The notes below the pieces were generated by a model. It did no database searches. It had not been told where the DNA came from and saw nothing but the letters and a program-made list of their open reading frames with translations. DNA of 64,000 nucleotides from contig JACCGJ010002601.1 of assembly GCA_013407085.1 (NCBI GenBank), positions 1 to 64,000 of the forward strand, read 5' to 3'. Shown here in pieces: positions 11,076 to 21,650 of this stretch (position 1 is the stretch's first letter; the number at the start of each line of letters is the position of its first letter). The translations under genes and the position numbers were made by a program. This DNA is from Atriophallophorus winterbourni. Lineage: Eukaryota > Platyhelminthes > Trematoda > Plagiorchiida > Microphallidae.

Positions 11076-11079
11076 CGAA

Positions 11080-11684
11080 AAAGGGTCATTTGCCGAATTT
11101 CAGCCTGATCTGCTGTTTGTAACGTTTATTTTGGTGGTCACGCAGATTTGTGTTGTGGGAAAGATGTATCAAATGCTGCATGGATGTTTTATTTGATTAA
11201 GCACTGTCCAAATAAATGCATTGTGATGAATGAAATTTTAATATCAAAAGTCGCATTTCGTATGGATAATTAGAAATTCAAAGGACGAGCTTGATCGCCC
11301 TGCGCTGTGGAGTTTCCAACAGATAAGCGACTACTTGAAGTAGAGTGCTACTCCTCCTCCATCACCCGAACGGTCGCACCTGGATAGATACATGCTGGAC
11401 AATGTGAGTTCTTTGCCGGACAATAAAGCGTAGAACCACGTTTCTGTTATGGAGACTATAGACGGCATCGTTTCATTACAATCTCGGAGAGCTCCATTAA
11501 TTTGTTGATAAGTCTGTTAGCGTTGGTATATATGTAATGGATCGTATTTTTCGTGATTAATGACCTTGTGTCAACTGAAATTATTGGTCGACTTTTCTAG
11601 AGTCGTGCTTGGCGAGTTATTTTGGGTTTTAGCTGTGGTAGTTACAATTATCAATTGAGGAGATGGCTGTATTTGTCTGGGTTG
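11080..11684. other. Intergenic sequence, nothing recognised
   Basis: No supported feature. It may be decayed transposon, but no motif could be read. Confidence 0.3.
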
Positions 11685-12026
11685 TTATTGCTTTAGTGAC
11701 ATAATCGGAAATTGTATCAAATTCTCGATTACTATCTTGATCGATTTCGGATCGAGCGGCATTTGCGTTAATCGTGTCAATGGAATCTTTCGCCTGTGTA
11801 TCCATCTTAATGTTTTCATGGTTGGTGGTATCCTCTGGACTAAATGATTGTCTTGTAATTTGACGCCGGGTTCATATAGAATAACCCCTTTTGCGAACAT
11901 ATGTTTCAAGGCATTCCACGTGCATCTTAGTGATTCAGCCACAAGGCTGCTTCGAAGGGCTACTTTCAGCGGATTTGTACCCACGTCATTGTACTTCGGA
12001 GATCGCGGTAGACGGACAATATCCAC
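11685..12026 (-). pseudogene. Possible LINE ORF1 (RNA-binding) remnant
   Basis: A 113-residue open stretch contains DIVRLPRSPKYND, then TNPLKVALRSSLVAESL and HMFAKGVILYEPGVKLQDN. The pattern RLPR, then PLKV-L-S, then a closing block that introduces the next strand resembles the RRM-like domain of LINE first ORFs. It lies downstream, in minus-strand order, of the reverse transcriptase remnant at 12120-12850, so the two do not belong to one intact element. The resemblance is by eye only and could be chance. Confidence 0.3.
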
Positions 12027-12119
12027 CTCGACTTGCTCGGAAATGTTTATGATTTCTGCCAGGAATCTTCACTGCTTTTGTGGGTGGAAGAATCACCAAA
12101 ATTCTATCTAATCCTAATT

Positions 12120-12850
12120 AAGACAAGACTAAGGGCGGAATCGTTTTCACGATCAGCGGTTGTGCAGTTTCTCTCACACCGTAGATCATCGGGGTAGTGA
12201 TTGCAGGGTGTTTCTGAGCTACTTCATAGGATGTATGCGTTAAGTAATATTTCTTCTATATCTCTTTCGGCTGTTGAGTTTATCTTGCGCCTAAGCTTTG
12301 CGTCATCTGTAAAATAAGCACTGAAGAATGTAATATTGTATGCAAGTCGCCAATATATTCTAGAAACAAGAGCGGCCCGATGACCGATCCTCCTGAGACA
12401 CAATAGGCAGCTTGAATCGACCCGGATGGCTCAGTTTTGACCCACGTATACATCTCACAGGATATTAACTATTCTTTTATACATGCGTGGAGTTTACCAT
12501 CTACTCCATTCTTAAAAGTTTCGACAACAGCAGTTCATGATTGACACAATCGTGTTTCAAAAAAAAATCAATATGGATTACGTCAATTGAGTTACCCACA
12601 TCCAGTAGCACAAACCAGACTTCTTTTGTTAACAGCAAGTTTATATGACAAGATCGTATTTTCCTGAATTGATGTTGATCTTCAGCGATTAAGTTATTGA
12701 TAATACGGTGATTCCGCAAGGCATCAGCTATGATGGACTCCATTATTTTAGATAGCGGTGTTAATAAAGCTATCATACGATATTTTAGCTGATTTTTCAT
12801 TTCACCGACTTTTCAGGTCGTACTAACCAGGGCAGTTTTCCTATCTCTGT
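12120..12850 (-). mobile_element. CR1/Jockey-like reverse transcriptase remnant
   Basis: Minus-strand reading gives YRMIALLTPLSKIMESIIAD, then NNLIAEDQHQFRKIRSCHIN and HDCVNHELLLSKLLRME, matching the fingers and palm region of CR1-type reverse transcriptases (YRPVSLL, QHGFR-SC-TNL, DRVNH). A decayed echo of the GVPQGSVLGP motif follows. No catalytic DD box is readable. Strongly degenerate. Confidence 0.55.
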
Positions 12851-12859
12851 ACGAACATT

Positions 12860-13300
12860 ATCTTGGAGACGTCAGACGTCGTATTACCAATTCGGAAGAC
12901 AGATTAAAAAAAAGTTGCGATACTTATGGGGTAAGCTTAGCACCACCTACCTAAGTGAGTGCAGACAGTAAAAAACTACTACTCTGATGTGAAATTGAAA
13001 TACAAGCAAATGTGTATTCTTGATGTGTGTTGTTTGTACTTTGTGCTTAGTTAAATGGTTTGAAAGCTAGGTGTTCTCCTGTGTTTTGGTATTCGTGCGT
13101 GGCAGTGATAAGCTTTTGAAAGTTTGACCTCAAGAATGAATCGAGACACAATCCATAAGTGTGTGTAATAGGCCCGGTAGACGTCGGATCTAGTGTCCGT
13201 GAAGCTTTTGTGACAAACGTATTAACAGCATTTGCAGGAATAAAGAATCACATTGTGAATACTGATCAAGCACTCAAATCGCTTATGTATGACCACATTA
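12860..13300. other. Spacer, nothing recognised
   Basis: AT-rich sequence between a LINE remnant and the hammerhead foldback; no supported feature. Confidence 0.3.
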
Positions 13301-13317
13301 TTGTGTTGATTACATCC

Positions 13318-13360
13318 CCCGCATTACTGGTTTCTGGTAGTTTGCTGTCATCAGGTGGAA
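13318..13360 (-). ncRNA. Hammerhead ribozyme motif (copy 4)
   Basis: This copy keeps a perfect CTGATGA core and GAAA on the minus strand, preceded by TTCCAC. Stem II has decayed (CAGC against ACCA) and stem III reads ACCAGT instead of ACCGGT. Confidence 0.55.
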
Positions 13361-13528
13361 ACAGTAAAATTGATTTCAGTGAACCTTGAAACAGTGGATA
13401 AGTGGTAAACTATATTATCATTGAGTGCTACTTTTACATCGGGTTCGTGCAAAGAACCACGGTGTTCAAACACCGTTTATTCACCACTTATCTACTGTTT
13501 CAAGGCTCACTGAACCTGATTGTACTGT

Positions 13529-13570
13529 CTCCACATGATGAGGGCAAACAACCAGAAACCGGCAGTGGTG
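13529..13570 (+). ncRNA. Hammerhead ribozyme motif (copy 5)
   Basis: CTCCAC, core ATGATGA (C3 changed to A), stem II GGGC/ACCA around AAACA, GAAA, CCGGCA, then GTGGTG. The U before the cleavage base is changed to C, so cleavage is unlikely. Confidence 0.55.
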
Positions 13571-13739
13571 TGTAAGTGCGGGGGATGTGACCAACACATT
13601 ACTTTGCAAACTGCATCATTTATTTTAAAGTGAGCAACTAATATAATTGAGACGTTGTACCACTGCGTACAAAACTGTTTCCACGGCCCATTCATCAGAT
13701 TTCGTATTCGTTGATTTTGTCAAAACATATCGCGAGGAC

Positions 13740-13960
13740 TGGCCGTGTTACGCGATGATTTGTGCACCGGGCTGAATTCTCTGAACGACTTGCAAATAAC
13801 AGCTGACAACAAGTTGATTTTGTTTGCGGATGGCATACCATTCGTGAGGCGAAGCAACATTCTGTTGCTGAAGGACTTGAGTATATTGAATGTCAAAAAG
13901 AACTTACCATTTAATTTTTAAATGTTCAAAATTCTGCATGATTCTATGATCTGGTGATAT
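13740..13960 (+). mobile_element. LINE reverse transcriptase scrap
   Basis: Plus-strand reading gives LCTGLNSLNDL, NKLILFADGIPFVRRSN, LLLKDLSILN and KNLPFNF, recognisable as the catalytic FADD block (here FADG) and the following region of a CR1-like reverse transcriptase. About 70 codons, degenerate. Confidence 0.5.
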
Positions 13961-14689
13961 GCACAAGCATTTTTGCCACTCAGCTCTCGATGAAGGTGTC
14001 ATGAGGGAGGGCTACTGTGTTTTCGGACAAGTTTCGTTGATTGATACCACGAAATGTCAAACTAACTCACATTACAAAATGTGTTGTTTTATTTTTTTGA
14101 ATGTTCACAGCTTTTTAGAAATGAATGAAGCTGACACATACAATCTAATTCCATCATCAATCTAGTGTAATGCGTAGCCCAGATTAATAAACAAAATGAA
14201 TTAATATATAGGGGAATTGTTGAGTGAATTCTCATAAACTGACGTCGGAACTTTTATTCTCTGGAACGGTCGAACTTCAGAAATTTTCGCCACCGATTCA
14301 AATGATTTACGCAAGTTGGATGTTACCATTTTGTAACCGTTATGGGAATATTTTCTTTGAGATTTGTGACTTGATCCCGCAAATTGTGAAATTATGCCAG
14401 TGTTATTTGTGTTTTGGCGACTCAAGGAAAAGCTTTTGACAAATGTAGCGTTTTCAAACGTTTTCTAGTGCAACCACTAAATCTGTAAGCTAATATTTGC
14501 AGTGTTATTGTGGAGTATTGGAGCACCAGAATACGTTGGGAATTTAGAGCGTATTAATCGCTTGATTCAGAATCACATTTCTTTCCTAAATTAGAATGTT
14601 ATGGTTCGTCGTACGAAATGTATTCAATCGAGCTTTCAACGTCTAACTAGGTTTGTAACCATAAATTTAACATTGTAGATCGATAGTTC
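13961..14689. other. Spacer with a possible hammerhead 3' remnant
   Basis: Mostly unrecognised AT-rich sequence. At 14510-14534 the bases GTGGAGTATTGGAGCACCAG match the stretch immediately after the cleavage site in the retrozyme family, but no core is preserved. Confidence 0.35.
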
Positions 14690-15303
14690 TTTGTTATTGC
14701 TATCCCACAATGTGTGACCGTGCTTCTTTGTGAGATGAGTTACGTTGTTCAAACTGTGCTCTATGCGATCAACATATAATTCAGTTTCATGAAAATGACT
14801 CCACAAACGGTATCGTACTTATTGCAATGCTTGACCTTGCGTACATTTAAAACTGATTTAACAAAAACTGAACCAAACTGGCACCATATATAAATGTTCA
14901 CAAATGGTTGACTCCAATATTTAGTTGTTTTGAGAATAAGCCCAAAGACTGACGTAACTGATCCATTAAGCGAGATTACACCGATTTTATTGCCGCAATT
15001 ATGATGATTTTTGTAAATTTTGGTTAGTAATAACTAATAACTTCCAGTGTTCATTTTGCCACATGGACTACCCAGCATATGTTTTTGTTATTTACATTGT
15101 TGAAGTTGTTCATTCTTTTGGCCCAGACGAAATCACATTGTAAATCGTACGATAGCATCTCATGATATAACTTTTGTTACACAAATGAACAAAAGGAAAG
15201 CACATTCCGATTACTTGACCGCCAGACAGACTGGCCATGTCTATAAAATAGCTATTTAAATGTAGCTGCAGACTTTTACGACAAACATTTCGACCACGTC
15301 GCA
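14690..15303 (+). promoter_or_regulatory. Conserved upstream block of the founder-type gene
   Basis: About 600 bases before the ATG are clearly homologous to the upstream blocks of the array genes, for example 30540-31148, from the CACAATGTGTGACC motif to the TATTTAAA box. At 15242-15260 there is TATAAAATAGC followed by TATTTAAA, about 50 bases before the ATG. Promoter function is inferred from conservation, position and the TATA match. Confidence 0.55.
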
Positions 15304-15558
15304 ATGAACACGTTTCTCGTAATTTGTGTGTTTGTGTTGTTGAATAAAATTGATGGAGCCATCTACAGAGGACGCAATATAGCTGACATGAACTTTCAGA
15401 GTAGACATGAGCACGCACCCACCACTGCCGATAGCCGCCATGTACTGATTGACGAAGAACGTTTGCATCCTAAAGAGTGGATCGGAACACCGCGCATAAA
15501 AATTGTGAGAACACGCACATCGAATAATCGAAACCGTGGGTTATACCGAACGACTTAG
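15304..15558 (+). CDS. Small secreted protein, diverged copy of the array family (84 aa)
   Basis: Product unknown. The leader MNTFLVICVFVLLNKIDGA is nearly that of the array genes. The mature part aligns through the region of ADMNFQSRHEHAP and the block RHVLIDEERLHPKEWIGTP. A basic C-terminal extension (IKIVRTRTSNNRNRGLYRTT) then replaces the short PGV end of the array copies. The acidic patch DDEDLQSGDEYEP of the array copies is largely lost here. Homology with the array continues 3' of the stop to about 15830, but the AATAAA of the array copies is CATAAA here. It may be a functional diverged paralog or an ageing copy with a read-through tail. Likely secreted; role unknown. Confidence 0.6.
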   Translation: MNTFLVICVFVLLNKIDGAIYRGRNIADMNFQSRHEHAPTTADSRHVLIDEERLHPKEWIGTPRIKIVRTRTSNNRNRGLYRTT

Positions 15559-15726
15559 CTAGAAATCAAAATGATCCACTGTGGGATAATGCAGTGACAC
15601 ATTTTTTGCAGTTTTGTTATACTTTTTATTTGTTGAAATGTCAAAATATTTCCTTAACATATCTATGTCATTGTTTGCCATAAACGGTCTAAAATATACA
15701 CTTATTCCTAAATGAGTTTTTTTTCT

Positions 15727-15748
15727 CTCCAGAAACCGGTCGTGTAGT
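15727..15748 (+). ncRNA. Hammerhead ribozyme remnant beside the secreted-protein gene
   Basis: CTCCAGAAACCGGTCGTGTA preserves stem II end, GAAA, ACCGGT, the cleavage C and the start of stem I, but the CUGAUGA half is gone. The stretch GTAAGCACCAGAACAC that follows matches the retrozyme body. The corresponding bases after each array gene are still recognisable but lack the core. Confidence 0.5.
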
Positions 15749-15830
15749 GTAATACTTCGAGGTCGTAAGCACCAGAACACAAGGTTTTTCCTCGTTATGT
15801 ACTATAGAAGATTTCGAAGCAAGGATTCGC

Positions 15831-16482
15831 GTATGAAAACGAACGACATTATTGTAGTGGTCAGTCTACTACACATACATGACCTCGAATCTTGCTAGAA
15901 GTTACAATTTGTCATAAGTTATCCAATGGGTGGGAAAGAGTAGTAATGACTTTGAATGCGAGGATGAGTTCGTCCTGCATTCACAAGCTTCATCTCCATC
16001 TCTGATGCGAGATTGGCATCTAGAAGTATATATTACGGATCGCCGGTTCGTGTTAACAACGTGATAATTAGTAATAAAATAATAAGACATTCTTACCTTT
16101 TCCGCGCTTCAACAAGGAGTGAAAAATTTAATTTCACTAATGAGAAAATGAATCGAATATTATAGACGTTGTTTTCTAACGAATTTCCCACTAGAATTCA
16201 ACTTTTGAATGAATAACGCAAGAAATTGTTTATACTGAATCTTTCGTGTTTACATAGTAGGTGCAACGTTGAGCTAGTTGCATGGTATTATAAGTTGAAT
16301 ATTCTTCGTAAAATCTTAGTTTAAATTAGCTAAAATGATTTTGCAGAGAGAGTGGATATTGTTTCACTCTTGCATTTCAACCTTTGATTTTCGTACGAAT
16401 ATCACGATGGATTGAATTTCTCGCTGACGATATTGTTAAGAAACTTTCAAGGTTGTCTGGGTTGTATATATTATTGGGGGCC
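15831..16482. other. Spacer, nothing recognised
   Basis: AT-rich sequence with no supported feature. Confidence 0.3.
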
Positions 16483-16592
16483 TCCTTCAGTCGATGTCAA
16501 CTCTGGATGTACATCACAATCGCATGGACGTTCATGTTCTACAGCTTTTGGAATGACTAAACAGTCCGATTCAGGAGGAACAATCTCTCCTG
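16483..16592 (-). mobile_element. RTE 3' end fragment
   Basis: This matches the terminal 110 bases of the element at the window start (compare from base 1), including the GATGTACATCACAA landmark. It is cut off by the CR1-like scrap that follows. Confidence 0.7.
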
Positions 16593-16862
16593 AGTACGTG
16601 TGGCATGTCTTGACAGGAGGCGAAATAGATGCCTCAGAGGGTGCACATTTGAGTTCATCATTTTGTAAGTTACGATTAGATCAAATCGAACCCGTCTGCG
16701 AAGCAGTGTATCCAAATTAAGATGAACCAGTCGATCTTTATATAATATGTTGCAGAGACAGCCAACAAAATTAGTTGCTCTGTGATAAATCCTCTCGAGC
16801 AGCTTGATGTCTTTTTGCAGCCACGGTGCCAAAGGTTCCACTGAGTAATCCATCCCTGGGTT
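16593..16862 (-). mobile_element. CR1-like C-terminal scrap between two RTE ends
   Basis: Minus-strand reading gives LLERIYHRATNFVGCLCNIL, then KDRLVHLNLDTLLRRRVRFD and HPLRHLFRLL. It is the same LINE family as the fragments near 35.4-35.97 kb in the array (ANKIVGFLCDIPYEDRLVHL). It lies between two copies of the RTE 3' end, so it was either inserted there or captured in a rearrangement. Confidence 0.65.
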
Positions 16863-16865
16863 GTT

Positions 16866-18690
16866 GTTGGCCTCCTTCGATAACGTCGACCATGGATGTA
16901 CATCACAATCGCATACATTTTCATGTTCTACAGCTTTAGGAATGTCTAAATATACCGATTTGGGAGGAACAATCTCTCCCGCAGCGCTGGCACCGAAAGT
17001 CAAAACTCAGTTGTATTGCGTCAGTTGCACGCCGGCGGCGTGATCTGCGTTCAGCAGCCAAGAGCTGTATTTGCTTTTCCAAAGCTTGCAGACGATGCTT
17101 TACACAAACCCTTCAATGAGAGCGGTCAAAAGCAACTTCTTCCTAACTCGCCGGGTCAGCGTCAAGTGCTTTCACATCCGATTTGCAAACGTATTTGTAC
17201 AACAAGTGCGGTCTGCCCAATGGTCGACTTCCAAGTTGCAACTCACTATAGAGTAGATCTTTCGGAATACGACCATTTTCAATTCTGTAGACATGACCAA
17301 GCCACCGCAGGCGGCGCTGTCGCAATATGGTGAACATGCTCTGTAGACCAGCTTTTGAATGCACTTCAGCATTTGTTAACATGTCCATCCATGATATGTC
17401 CAAGATACGACGGATGCTTCGTAGATGGAAATCATTCAGCTTGCGTTCGTGTCTTGCGTGGGTGGTCCAGTTTTCACTGCCATAAAGTGAAGCGTTTAGT
17501 ACGCACCATCATCTTTTTTTACAGTCAGCTTGCGATTACCACTAACACGAGAGTTCAATCGGGACAGAATGACAGCTGCTTTGCCAATCTGCGATACAGT
17601 CCCTTCGCCAAGGACTTTGGTCTTGCTCATGCTGATTGTTAGCCCAAACTCTTTGCATGCTGACGAAAAACAGTCGATTACCGACTGGAGGTGCTCTTGG
17701 GAGTGAGCTAAAGAGGCTGCATGGTCGGCAAACAGCAGGTCACGGATTATCGTACCTTGGTGTGTGCTCTCAACCGGTTAAGATTAAAAAGCTTGCCATC
17801 ACTTTTCTTGAAGTTGTCTAAGGGAGAAGAACATGTCAACAGTTGATCTTGTCCTGCGAAAGCCACATTGAGATTTTTTGTAGAATTTATCAGCTAAAAC
17901 TTGCAGCTGGATCTGGAAGTCTTTAGCGAACAATTTGTCTACAACATTCAGAAGGGAGATTCTTCTGTAATTGTTGTAATCGCCTCTATTTCCTTTATTC
18001 TTAAATAGCGTGATGACCTCTGTGTCTCGCATCTCTTGTGGGACACACTCCTCCTGCCAGCACTGAAGAAGAAAATGGTGAAGAGTTTGTAATAATGCTG
18101 CTTAACAGCATTTGATGAGCTCAGGTGTAATTCCGTCGTCACCTGGGCCCTCCCCATTCGCTAAGCGGTCAATTGCTCTATTAAGCTCATCAAGAATAGG
18201 GGAGTATCTAGATATTCAATATTCGGCAACCGCTCGACATTTTCAAATACATGTGGTAAAACCGTACTGTCCCTAGAGTAGACAGAGGAGAAGTGCTCTA
18301 CCCATCTTTGAACCACAAGAATGCTGACCGTTTCTCATCCAACACGGCAGTCATCTCAGAAGATTTCGCCTCGAACCATTCGCTTGTTTGAGCTTTCTTC
18401 GGATCGAAAGTAGAAAGTGCGACTCGCCATATGCAACTTCTTATCGATTCCCAGTTTTCTAAAGCCTATTCGAGTGGAGTTGTCTTGCTAATCTCGGCTG
18501 TGAACGCTTTTGCAAATCGCGCAGGTAGATTATGTTCGCACCTGTGGGTGCCGTTTATAGTAGGATTGCCAGACAATTTGGTGCGGTAATATCTCGTGTC
18601 GAAAAGCTTTTGTTTTACACAGACCAGTGAATAATCAATGTCACAATCTGCGCTATGATATGATCTGGTGAGAAGTACGATTGTATGTAT
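16866..18690 (-). mobile_element. RTE LINE, second copy with internal deletions
   Basis: Collinear with the 1-2540 part of the first element but shorter, with several deletions. The C-terminal tail (17403-17143), RT fragment (18032-17799, VITLFKNKGNRGDYNNYRRI, QCGFRRTRSTVDMFFSLRQL) and the endonuclease end (18702-18466, TRSYHSADCDIDYSLVCVKQ) are all readable. It is 5' truncated within the endonuclease domain at about 18690. Dead. Confidence 0.8.
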
Positions 18691-19095
18691 ATGCAAAAAC
18701 AAATTTATTTGGTGCGATTACTTACAAATCAAAAGTAGACAAGCTTGATATCCAAGAAAGTTAGTCTACAAATTCTGATTGCCTACAGCAACTCCCGTTG
18801 GAATGGCAGGACTAGTAAATTAAATCCGAGTATCGATTTTGTTGTACGGCCTAATAACGGAAAATGCTATAGTAAATTTTTATGTGAAATATCATGCTAT
18901 ATATGATTGGAAACGAGAATACAGAGCTAACAGACCTTGATAATCAACACAATTATTGGGTGCATTGAAATAGTAGTTAAATCTGGTTAGACAAATCACA
19001 ACTACGCAGATGTGATTCCTGTAAAACGAGCGTTGTGTATTTGATTATAATGTTGACTTTAATTGACAGTTAACTACTTACACACATAGATCCGA
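18691..19095. other. Spacer, nothing recognised
   Basis: AT-rich sequence between the RTE truncation point and a gypsy integrase scrap; no supported feature. Confidence 0.3.
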
Positions 19096-19099
19096 TTTA

Positions 19100-19330
19100 T
19101 CAATTTCTGTTACCAAATCGACGCAATAATTTATCAATAAAACGAAGAAGTTCAATATATTTAGTTGTTGAACAATAGGAATTCGCACGTTTTAGCGCAC
19201 CTATAATTTTTCCTGCTAATCCATGCGACCGTGGATGTCTGGGTCCAGTAAACGTGTGCCTGGTAAGCAAGTAAATGTAGCCACTGAGTCACAGGTGAAC
19301 CAGAGAAGTAGGTCCTATTATCAATCACAA
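19100..19330 (-). mobile_element. Ty3/gypsy integrase scrap
   Basis: The stretch is similar to 20340-20480, which on the minus strand reads like the integrase end: a glycine-led block, CVGTIKRAISSCSPTTFTEL, then IDNFLLQ. Similarity was judged by eye and the frame is broken here. Confidence 0.4.
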
Positions 19331-19494
19331 CAGTTTTCAGGCTAAAATGCTAGCAACTCGAGCATTTTGAAATACAAATTTGATTGTAAGGAATTGTAAT
19401 GAATTGTATTGTATTGAATTGAATGAAACTACCAACCCAAGAATAGCAGTGAGAATTAACCACACTGAGATTTCGAATTACGCGGTATATTCAA

Positions 19495-19905
19495 ATTGAT
19501 TCAAAGTGATTCAAAGTTGTAATGGTCTAAAAAGCATTTAGTTTAACAATAACCATAGGATGGAGTTATGAGGTATATACAATAAAAAAGAAGAACAGGA
19601 AAACTCATGTAGTGTAAATCGTATCAAAGTTTGGGTTGTCTCTCAAGTATTTGTCCAAATTAGCTTTAAAAATATCCTGGTTGGCTGAGTGTGTAACAGT
19701 GGAGGGGAGGGTGTTCCATGTGAAACTTACACGTACAGCATAGGAAAATCTTCGACAGTTCAGTCTTGAAGTGGGAATAAGCATTGTAAGTTCATGTTTC
19801 CGACTGGCACGGGGTGGCGAGCGTGTGAAAAGTTTGGACAAGGATGATTAGGGACGTGCATATTATTGTACATCAGTATGATGTATATAAGTTTAACAAT
19901 GAGGA
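19495..19905 (-). mobile_element. CR1-like LINE 3' end
   Basis: The minus-strand frame 19841-19605 ends a reverse transcriptase protein: HELTMLIPTSRLNCRRFSYA, VRVSFTWNTLPSTVTHSANQ. The 3' tail at about 19495-19517 contains two ten-base units related to the tail of the array CR1 copies at 33644 and 50269. 5' truncated. Confidence 0.7.
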
Positions 19906-19919
19906 TATGAATAACAGTA

Positions 19920-21003
19920 TTATTGATTGGTATTCGCACAATCACCACACCTATGATTTTTGTAATCTCGAATAGGTTTTTTTCTCAGTCTTTCCGATCT
20001 TCTGAGAGGTTCACTTGAATCAGTATTATCGGAAGAATCTAGAAGTGTTGTGTTATGATTGCTAAAGCAACCAGTATTAGAACGCCACTGACTTGAATCC
20101 TGGTAGATGATTTGATCTGCATGACGCCTGTGCAAAGCCCCGTCTTTCAGATGCAGTATTTTTTACCATAGTTACTCCGAGTTTGTCTAATATAATTCCT
20201 GTACTTTGATGGTAATCATTCCGACGATAATATGATACTTCTGCTGATCAAAGTTCCAGCAGATTTGACCTCAATGGTCGAGATTTTGATAACATGCATG
20301 GTGTATTTCCAGTAGTATTTTAATATTTACTATTACGTTATTGAAGCAAGAAATTGTCAATTAAACGATGAAGTTCAGTAAATGTTGTTGGGGAACAAGA
20401 GGAAATAGCACGTTTTATCGTACCTACACAGTTTTGGGCAAATCCATTGCGTGAAATACACAATACCAGATGAAAATTTTGCACTAAAACTGTACTAATT
20501 CAATGAGGAGAAGATTCTGTGATTAAAACAGAACGCAACTTTGGTGTAAACGGCTTAAGTACAGCATTGAATTGCAATATGGACAAAAGATCCCGAAGTG
20601 CCTTTTCATGTTCGGAAGTTCACTTGAACGTTGTAGCAATTAGTAATGTAAACAATGCATTAGCAACTGTTGCAAAATTTCGGATGAATTTAGAATAATA
20701 TTGTAACACTCCCATTACCGATCTAATAGCACTAAACGAATTTGGTGATTTCCTTTCCACCAGAGGTTTGAGACGATTCTGGTCTAGATGAAGTGCATTA
20801 GGAGATACACGGTATCCAAGACAATCAATCACATCAATAGAAATAATGCATTTATCCGAATTTAATTTCACGTTATAATGTTTGGAACGAGAGAGAAGAG
20901 CTGATAAACGTTGATTATGAACACTATTATCTGGCGCATGAATAATAATGTCGTCTTGATAGACTTGAACACCTGGGACACCATCAACAATATTATTCAT
21001 CAT
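19920..21003 (-). mobile_element. Ty3/gypsy LTR-retrotransposon pol remnant
   Basis: Read on the minus strand, 21003-20620 gives the reverse transcriptase palm and connection: VYQDDIIIHA (catalytic YQDD), SALLSRSKHYNVKLNSDKC, CLGYRVSPNALHLDQNRLKP and SVMGVLQYYSKFIRNFATVA. An RNase H start follows (FKWTSEHEKALRDLL), then an integrase scrap (20480-20340) and the integrase C-terminus at 20135-19920 (HRRHADQII, LRRSERLRKKPIRDYKNHRC). Large parts of RNase H and integrase are missing and no LTRs could be identified. Confidence 0.7.
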
Positions 21004-21117
21004 ATCTTTAATGTTGCAAAATATTCATTTTCCGTTTCACGTTTTTGACAATTGAACGTCATGCGACTGCTACCCGTATATCTGTAATGCTGCAAAATAT
21101 TCATTTTATGCATCACG

Positions 21118-21430
21118 TTTACGGTCTGCTTAGAGCAAGTTTCATTCCGAATAACAAATTCAACTTTTTCTCGGACAGTTTGTTCTCTACGGAACATTCA
21201 TATGTTGACCTCAACGGTTGACAACACGTTTAGCCTCACCGTCCACCGGGTGTTCTGACCTCGCCGGTAGTATACCTTGGTCTGTATTTTACGTATAAAG
21301 TTTACCGTCTGTTTAGAGCATGTTTTATTCCGAATAACAACTTTTTTCGGCCAGTGTGTTCGCTTCGAAACATTCCCATGTTGACCTCAACGGTTGGCAA
21401 CACGTTTAGCCTCACCATCCACCGAGTGTT
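21118..21430 (+). repeat. Direct duplication of about 130 bases
   Basis: Bases 21121-21253 and 21309-21431 are similar direct copies (from GTCTGYTTAGAGCA to CCACCGRGTGTTC), about 187 bases apart. They adjoin the gypsy remnant on its 5' side and might be leader or LTR debris, but this is not shown. Confidence 0.5.
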
Positions 21431-21432
21431 CA

Positions 21433-21650
21433 CGCTTCGGCGGTACAAATACTAAAAACCAAACTTCCTTTAGTACTCGCTTCTGCAGTACAAATTCTCA
21501 GAACAAAACTTCCTATGTTCTCGCTTCAGCGGTACAAATACTTAAAACAAAACTTCCATTAGTAATCGCTAATGGGGTACAAATTCTAAGAACAAAACTT
21601 ATATTGTACTCGCTTCGGCGGTACAAATAATAAAAAAACACTTTTTTACT
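21433..21650 (+). repeat. Minisatellite, about 44.5-base unit, five copies
   Basis: The anchor GTACAAAT recurs with starts at about 21441, 21486, 21530, 21575 and 21619, so the spacing alternates 45, 44, 45, 44. Each unit runs roughly CGGTACAAAT, then AAAACAAAACTTCC, then a block ending in CTCGCTTC. Confidence 0.7.

Larger units (their letters stand above)
13305..13605. repeat. Foldback of two head-to-head retrozyme repeats
   Basis: Bases 13305-13415 and 13480-13600 are imperfect reverse complements of each other, each about 115 bases, separated by a loop of about 65 bases. The left arm carries a hammerhead on the minus strand, the right arm one on the plus strand. The loop holds the family's internal hairpin region, including ACGGTGTT/AACACCGT. 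Transcripts from either strand could fold into a long hairpin. Confidence 0.65.
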
